Of a stretch of 8,375 nt of DNA, positions 5,130 to 8,375 are shown in pieces. The DNA is taken from positions 1 through 8,375 of the forward strand of contig DITO01000234.1 of the NCBI GenBank assembly GCA_002422065.1, read 5' to 3'. The DNA comes from Erysipelotrichaceae bacterium UBA6182 (GTDB lineage Bacteria > Bacillota_I > Bacilli_A > Erysipelotrichales > Erysipelotrichaceae). The notes under the pieces are model-generated. The model saw only the letters and a program-made list of their open reading frames with translations. It had not been told where the DNA came from and did not search any database. The stretch's first letter is position 1, and the number at the start of each line of letters is the position of its first letter. The position numbers were made by a program, and so were the translations under genes.

Positions 5130-6404
5130 ATGAGTAAACCAGTTGTTTATTGGACAAGTCGAGCTCTTCGTGTTCGTGATAATCCAGCGCTATCGTATGC
5201 ACAACAGCTTGCAATAGAAAAAAAAGCACCACTTAAAGTAGTGTTTGTTGTCTATCCTCACTTTCCAAACGCTAATGAACGTAATATGCACTTTCTTCTA
5301 AGTGGATTGCAAGAAATGCAAAGTAAACTTAGAGAACTAAATATCCCATGTTTTTGTATTCTTCAAGATCCAGTTGAATATTTTGAAGAGCACATCCAAG
5401 AATTCGATTCGGTTGTTATGGATCATCATGTCTTAAAACCTGTTATTGCAACTCAAAAACGTGTTATTGAACTATCAAAAAATAATAGCGTTAAAACATA
5501 TGTTTTAAGTGTTGCTCCTGTGTTACCAGTTGAGGTTGCAAGTCCTAAGCTTGAGTTCGCAGCAAGAACATTTAGACCTAAAATTATGGGGCAATATAAA
5601 GCATGGCTTCAAGAATCAGATCCTATAATAGTGCATGAGTATAATCATGGCTCATCAGACATTCCTTCAATTGATGTAGAAGCAATCATAAAGGCTCATC
5701 CTCATTGGAAGAAATTGAAACGATCATTACTTACACCTGGAGAAGACGCAGCATATAATCAATTAGAAACCTTCATCAAGGAAGGTTTGCAACATTATGG
5801 TGATAGAAATGAGATTGATGCACAGGGGCAATCATTTCTTTCTGCATACTTACATTTTGGAATGATATCAGCGAAGGTTATGATTTCTAAAGTAGAGAAG
5901 ACACAATCAACTTATGCACCTCTTTTTGTGGAAGAGGCTTTAGTACGTCGTGAACTAGCTGAGAACTATTGTCATTATCAAAAGAACTATGATTCACTTG
6001 AAGGAGCATGGCCATGGGCAAAGACTACACTCCTTGAACATGTCCATGATCCACGCCAATATATTTATCCTCTTGAAACCTTTGAACAAGCAAAAACTCA
6101 CGATGCCTTATGGAATCATTGTATGCAAACAATGATTGATACAGGATATCTTCATTCATATCTTCGTATGTATTGGGCAAAAATGGTTCTATATTGGACT
6201 AAGCATCCACAAGAAGCAATTAAGATTTTAATTCACCTTAATGACACCTATTTTCTAGATGGTCGTGATCCTAATGGCTACACTGGAATTATGTGGAGTA
6301 TTGCAGGTGTCCATGATCGGCCTTGGTTTAATAAACCAATCACTGGATTAATTAGAACCATGGGACTTGAAGGGACATTAAAAAAGACGAAGATTCGTCT
6401 TTAA
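5130..6404 (+). CDS. phr: Class II CPD photolyase
   Basis: 424 aa, near the usual length of class II deoxyribodipyrimidine photolyases, which repair cyclobutane pyrimidine dimers with a light-excited FADH-. The N-terminal Rossmann-like domain (1-130) starts with VVYWTSRALRVRDNPAL, matching the class II pattern YWxSRxxRVxDNxAL. The helical FAD domain carries class II signatures: PLFVEEALVRRELAENYCHY (264-283), LRMYWAKMVLYWT (345-357), NDTYFLDGRDPNGY (371-384) and MWSIAGVHDRPW (388-399). Class I enzymes lack these. Tryptophans at 349, 356, 389 and 399 are available for electron transfer. The start has AAAGAGG 5 nt upstream. It lies downstream of the Crp/Fnr gene but beyond its terminator, probably with its own promoter. 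The 3' end overlaps the convergent regulator gene by 4 bp. Class II enzymes are less usual than class I in bacteria, so past transfer is possible. Confidence 0.93.
   Translation: MSKPVVYWTSRALRVRDNPALSYAQQLAIEKKAPLKVVFVVYPHFPNANERNMHFLLSGLQEMQSKLRELNIPCFCILQDPVEYFEEHIQEFDSVVMDHHVLKPVIATQKRVIELSKNNSVKTYVLSVAPVLPVEVASPKLEFAARTFRPKIMGQYKAWLQESDPIIVHEYNHGSSDIPSIDVEAIIKAHPHWKKLKRSLLTPGEDAAYNQLETFIKEGLQHYGDRNEIDAQGQSFLSAYLHFGMISAKVMISKVEKTQSTYAPLFVEEALVRRELAENYCHYQKNYDSLEGAWPWAKTTLLEHVHDPRQYIYPLETFEQAKTHDALWNHCMQTMIDTGYLHSYLRMYWAKMVLYWTKHPQEAIKILIHLNDTYFLDGRDPNGYTGIMWSIAGVHDRPWFNKPITGLIRTMGLEGTLKKTKIRL
6381..6402 (-). terminator. Terminator embedded in the photolyase 3' end
   Basis: The inverted repeat AAAGACGA-AGAT-TCGTCTTT is made of the last photolyase codons. 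Read on the minus strand it is followed by six T's, so it is a good terminator for the large XRE regulator gene, placed just past its stop codon. In the plus direction the tail TTTAAAT is weaker, so it may also partly end photolyase transcripts. Confidence 0.7.
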
Positions 6405-7966
6405 ATAATCAATTTGCTGAGTTCTCTAAGTGTATTAAGTGTTTCATCTTTTTCTTTGTATACACTAGGAATTTGACTAAGTAGTTGTGAAAGATACTTA
6501 TAAACCGTATATACGGTATTGCCTTCTGTTGTTACAAGAGCGATGTGATTGAGTGAAGAAGGAGATGTTGGTGTCATGATTACGCCAATGTGTTCACGTA
6601 CTGTAATATTAATATTCATATCTCTTTGTATGCTTGGTTTTCTAAGGAAAATAAGTTGATAGTTTTTATGGCTTTCAACAAGAGAAATGATATTCACACA
6701 ATACTGTCTTACTTCATCTGAAGTTAGTTTCATCATACGATTCGCAAAAAACCGACTTTCAAAGAATGTGTGTTCAGGATCAAGAATTAAATCTCTAATT
6801 GTTTTCAGGTGGATAACTTCTTTCATATCGATATTAACAATCATTTGTCCTCTAGAGGTGAGATAGCGTCTTACAATACTCATATAACGCTCCCCAACAT
6901 CCTTAGGAAGTGTTGAAGCATAGCGCTCAAATACACTTAAAGGTAAAAAGAAAGGACTGGCATAATTGTTAAAAATGATCATATTAAATTCCGCACTCTC
7001 AGTAATCACTACACGTTCTAATAAACTGAGCTGAGTTTCATTGGTATAAGTTGTTACAAGAGATCGACACGTAGCCATACGACCTAAAAATAATGCTGTT
7101 TGCATATGGATTGAAGTTAAATCAAAGTGTAAGTATCCAATCTTCTCGTATTCAGATAGTTGAGAGCTTAAAGAGACATAAGCTAATTTGTCTTTAATCA
7201 CAAAAGTTGTTGATTTAACAATTGGGTTAGTATAGTTGGGAAAATAGAAAGCATTGACCTTTCCATTTAACATGAGAGGAAACCATGTGTTTAAAGCTCG
7301 AATATATTGTTCACTTGGACGAGAATTTAAGAAAATAACTGACAATCGATGTCCTTTAGTTGCAATTCCTTTTAAGTAATTGGCCCATAGAACAGGGAAG
7401 TGATCATCTTCCATCCACCAACCTGAGTCTTCATCCGAAAAGATATAAATGTCAGTCACTTCAGTTAGCTCTAGAGCAGTCTTCAAAAAATACAACACTG
7501 CATTTCGTTTGCCAACATTATCTTTATAAATATAAACTTCCGTCTTCGTTGATTGATCAAGTTGAATAACAGGATAATCAATTGTACTATCACTCCCTGT
7601 AATAATAGATCGTAGATGAGTTAATGTATCTGAGTTAGTTGAATAATTCATTAATGGTATCTGAGGTTTTGTATTAGAAATGATTAACCAGTCTTCAAAT
7701 ACATCGAGATCACTATTTAAGTGTGTTGCAATGGTTCGATGACCTGCAATAATCATGTTTAGTTCTTCTCGCTGAGCCTGTGTTTTGATTTGGGCTAAGA
7801 AAAATCTAGCAAGTTCGCGATACTGACCGTTTTTGTAAGAAGGAACCCGATTGCCATTTTTCCAGCGACTTAATAATGAAACATCAAATCCACATTGTTT
7901 AGAAACAAGCTTGTGATTAACGTTTAATAGTCGATATAAGTAAGAAAATTTCTCATGAAAGAACAT
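6401..7966 (-). CDS. XRE-type HTH protein with large unrecognised C-terminal region
   Basis: 521 aa from ATG 7966. Residues about 17-40 form a Cro/C1-type helix-turn-helix (NHKLVSKQCGF, then SLLSRWKNGNRVPS). The remaining ~400 residues are soluble, without signal peptide or membrane helices, and I cannot assign a family. Residues 140-270 run as alternating strands and helices: VYIYKDN, DIYIFSDEDSGWW, GHRLSVIFLNSR, LNGKVNAFYFP and TTFVIKDKLAYVSLSS. The order loosely recalls phospholipase-D-like or TrmB-type sensor folds but lacks an HxK motif. The likely role is a ligand-responsive transcription factor; the ligand is unknown. The ATG at 7966 is preferred over an upstream in-frame TTG (8020) because AAAGAGG lies 5 nt before it and the upstream codons run through an operator-like palindrome array. 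That array suggests autoregulation and control of the divergent promoter. The 3' end overlaps the photolyase gene by 4 bp. Confidence 0.8.
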   Translation of the reverse strand: MFFHEKFSYLYRLLNVNHKLVSKQCGFDVSLLSRWKNGNRVPSYKNGQYRELARFFLAQIKTQAQREELNMIIAGHRTIATHLNSDLDVFEDWLIISNTKPQIPLMNYSTNSDTLTHLRSIITGSDSTIDYPVIQLDQSTKTEVYIYKDNVGKRNAVLYFLKTALELTEVTDIYIFSDEDSGWWMEDDHFPVLWANYLKGIATKGHRLSVIFLNSRPSEQYIRALNTWFPLMLNGKVNAFYFPNYTNPIVKSTTFVIKDKLAYVSLSSQLSEYEKIGYLHFDLTSIHMQTALFLGRMATCRSLVTTYTNETQLSLLERVVITESAEFNMIIFNNYASPFFLPLSVFERYASTLPKDVGERYMSIVRRYLTSRGQMIVNIDMKEVIHLKTIRDLILDPEHTFFESRFFANRMMKLTSDEVRQYCVNIISLVESHKNYQLIFLRKPSIQRDMNINITVREHIGVIMTPTSPSSLNHIALVTTEGNTVYTVYKYLSQLLSQIPSVYKEKDETLNTLRELSKLII

Positions 7967-7985
7967 AAATACCTCTTTAAAAGCA

Positions 7986-8041
7986 TTTTGACATAAATTG
8001 ACAAAATTTGTCAATGACAAAATGTCAAAAGATGTGTGACA
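7986..8041. promoter_or_regulatory. Operator-like array of six TGACA/TGTCA half-sites
   Basis: Pentamers TGACA at 7989, 7999, 8015 and 8037 and TGTCA at 8009 and 8023 pack into 53 bp. They form a perfect 17-bp palindrome (TTGACAAA-A-TTTGTCAA, 7998-8014), a 13-bp palindrome (TGACA-AAA-TGTCA, 8015-8027) and a nearly concentric outer pair (TTTTGACAT 7986-7994, ATGTCAAAA 8022-8030). The first two half-sites are 10 bp apart, one helical turn. The array ends 20 bp before the XRE-type start codon and includes the -35 of the divergent promoter. The neighbouring regulator is the obvious candidate ligand, which is inference. Confidence 0.65.
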
Positions 8042-8064
8042 ATGGTTAACATATAAGGTAAAAT
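8036..8064 (+). promoter_or_regulatory. Divergent promoter reading toward the exonuclease gene
   Basis: GTGACA (8036-8041), a 17-bp spacer and TAAAAT (8059-8064); each box has one mismatch. The predicted start is near 8071. The -35 coincides with the last TGACA half-site of the operator array. Transcripts would meet an intrinsic terminator after about 70 nt. Confidence 0.55.
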
Positions 8065-8079
8065 AAGGTCGTAAGTGAA
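8050..8079 (-). promoter_or_regulatory. Weak candidate promoter of the XRE-type gene
   Basis: On the minus strand, TTCACT (8079-8074), an 18-bp spacer and TATATG (8055-8050). Each hexamer matches consensus at four positions. If used, transcription starts near 8043 and runs straight through the half-site array, which would then act as a downstream operator. No better candidate was found. Confidence 0.25.
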
Positions 8080-8096
8080 CGTGTTAGGAATGGGGA

Positions 8097-8120
8097 ATGT
8101 CCAAATGGGTGCGGGGATAA
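8097..8120 (+). CDS. Possible 7-codon leader peptide ORF
   Basis: ATG to TAA encodes MSKWVRG. AGGA lies 7 nt upstream of the ATG, an ideal ribosome-site spacing, and the stop codon overlaps the first A's of the terminator hairpin. That geometry recalls attenuators with leader peptides or very short signalling peptides next to HTH regulators. An ORF this short can easily be chance. Confidence 0.18.
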   Translation: MSKWVRG

Positions 8121-8143
8121 AAAAGACGACAACGTCTTTTTTT
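8119..8143 (+). terminator. Intrinsic terminator upstream of the exonuclease gene
   Basis: A 10-bp stem AAAAAAGACG / CGTCTTTTTT with loop ACAA is followed by a further T. It lies 37 bp before the exonuclease start and downstream of the 8036-8064 promoter. Its core closely resembles the terminator in the photolyase 3' end. Confidence 0.75.
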
Positions 8144-8144
8144 G

Positions 8145-8153
8145 TGCTACAAT
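8145..8153 (+). promoter_or_regulatory. Extended -10 promoter of the exonuclease gene
   Basis: TGC-TACAAT is an extended -10 element directly after the terminator. The hexamer 17 bp upstream (GACGAC) is a poor -35. The predicted start is near 8160, about 20 nt before the ATG. A ribosome site, AAGGA, lies 8 nt before the start codon. Confidence 0.5.
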
Positions 8154-8180
8154 ACTATTTATTAAGTAAGGAAAGTGTGT

Positions 8181-8375
8181 ATGAACCGATTTACAGCAAT
8201 AGATTTTGAAACTGCCAACCAATATAAATTGAGTGCATGTGCACTTGGAATTGTTGTTTTTGAAGACGGTTTGGAAATCATGCGTCAGTCTTTTTTATTG
8301 AAGCCACCATCTCCTTACGACTACTTTGATCCAACCAATGTTAGAATTCATCAAATAACTTCTTCAATGGTTTCA
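8181..8375 (+). CDS. DnaQ-type DEDD 3'-5' exonuclease (partial, 5' end only)
   Basis: The first 65 codons are visible and the gene runs off the window. The N-terminus reads FTAIDFETAN, the Exo I motif of DEDD exonucleases with metal-binding D8 and E10. This is followed by the strands ACALGIVVFEDG and SFLLKPP, then NVRIHQITSSMV, matching the family N-x-x-IHGIT segment with Gln in place of the usual Gly. Stand-alone members of this type (DNA polymerase III epsilon-like exonucleases) degrade single strands from the 3' end in repair or RNA/DNA turnover. Exo II and III motifs lie outside the window, so the exact subfamily and completeness are unknown. It is preceded by its own extended -10 promoter and by AAGGA 8 nt before the ATG. 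Confidence 0.85.
   Translation, partial: MNRFTAIDFETANQYKLSACALGIVVFEDGLEIMRQSFLLKPPSPYDYFDPTNVRIHQITSSMVS

Larger units (their letters stand above)
8071..8143 (+). ncRNA. Possible short terminated transcript (sRNA or attenuated leader)
   Basis: A good promoter (start ~8071) and an intrinsic terminator (8119-8143) bracket about 73 nt with no gene of normal size. The segment is purine- and G-rich (TGGGG, ATGGGTGCGGGG). GTCGT near its 5' end (around 8069-8073) could pair with ACGAC in the terminator stem, a short possible anti-terminator. It matches no RNA family I recognise. It could be a small RNA, a leader controlling readthrough into the exonuclease gene, or a remnant. Confidence 0.3.

Noticed and set aside
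7360..7569. 69-codon plus-strand open frame
   Set aside because: It is antisense within the XRE-type regulator gene, with no ribosome site or domain signature.
7967..8020. 18-residue N-terminal extension of the XRE-type protein from a TTG start
   Set aside because: The codons run through the palindrome array and there is no ribosome site before TTG; AAAGAGG precedes ATG 7966 and HTH proteins usually start close to the domain.
8090..8210. Longer ORF from ATG 8090 running through the terminator into the exonuclease gene
   Set aside because: Its AGGA is directly adjacent to the ATG with no usable spacing, and it crosses an intrinsic terminator and a promoter out of frame with the exonuclease.

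Overview
This is a low-GC bacterial segment (about one third G+C by eye). It has strong AGGAGG-type ribosome binding sites, TTGACA/TATAAT promoters, compact intrinsic terminators and the standard code (TGA is used as stop, Trp is TGG). The style and gene set fit Firmicutes. An Erysipelotrichia relative such as Erysipelothrix is plausible, but that is inference and not proven by any marker gene here.

Left part (1-2446, minus strand): a two-gene redox operon. A thioredoxin-reductase-like flavoprotein is followed, with a 17-bp overlap, by a protein with two thioredoxin folds and two CxxC sites. Together they look like a split AhpF or a protein disulfide oxidoreductase/reductase pair. Upstream lies a relative of REP-associated tyrosine (Y1) transposases that has lost the HUH histidines and, by alignment, the catalytic tyrosine, but keeps the fold signature and a DnaA-like C-terminal helix-turn-helix.

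Middle (2447-5112): a divergent, SD-less hflX GTPase gene with its terminator. Next comes a minus-strand membrane-protein gene broken by one in-frame TAA, then a Crp/Fnr-family regulator with an FNR-like cysteine set (four N-terminal Cys plus one matching E. coli FNR C122) and an FNR-type E-x-x-S-R recognition helix. A near-consensus FNR box (TTGAT-N4-GTCAA) sits on the -35 element of the broken gene, which suggests a local regulator-target pair.

Right part (5113-8375): a class II CPD photolyase gene, apparently expressed from a promoter inside the end of the regulator gene. It converges on, and overlaps by 4 bp, a large XRE-type regulator gene whose C-terminal ~400 residues I do not recognise. 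Upstream of that regulator is a dense array of six TGACA/TGTCA half-sites. It also covers the -35 of a divergent promoter that reads into a roughly 70-nt segment ending in an intrinsic terminator, possibly a small RNA or an attenuated leader with a 7-codon ORF. The window ends inside a DnaQ-type exonuclease gene on the plus strand.

No tRNA, rRNA, CRISPR array or complete mobile element was seen. The points most worth following are the catalytically dead transposase relative, the interrupted membrane gene under an FNR-like box, and the operator array with its short divergent transcript.
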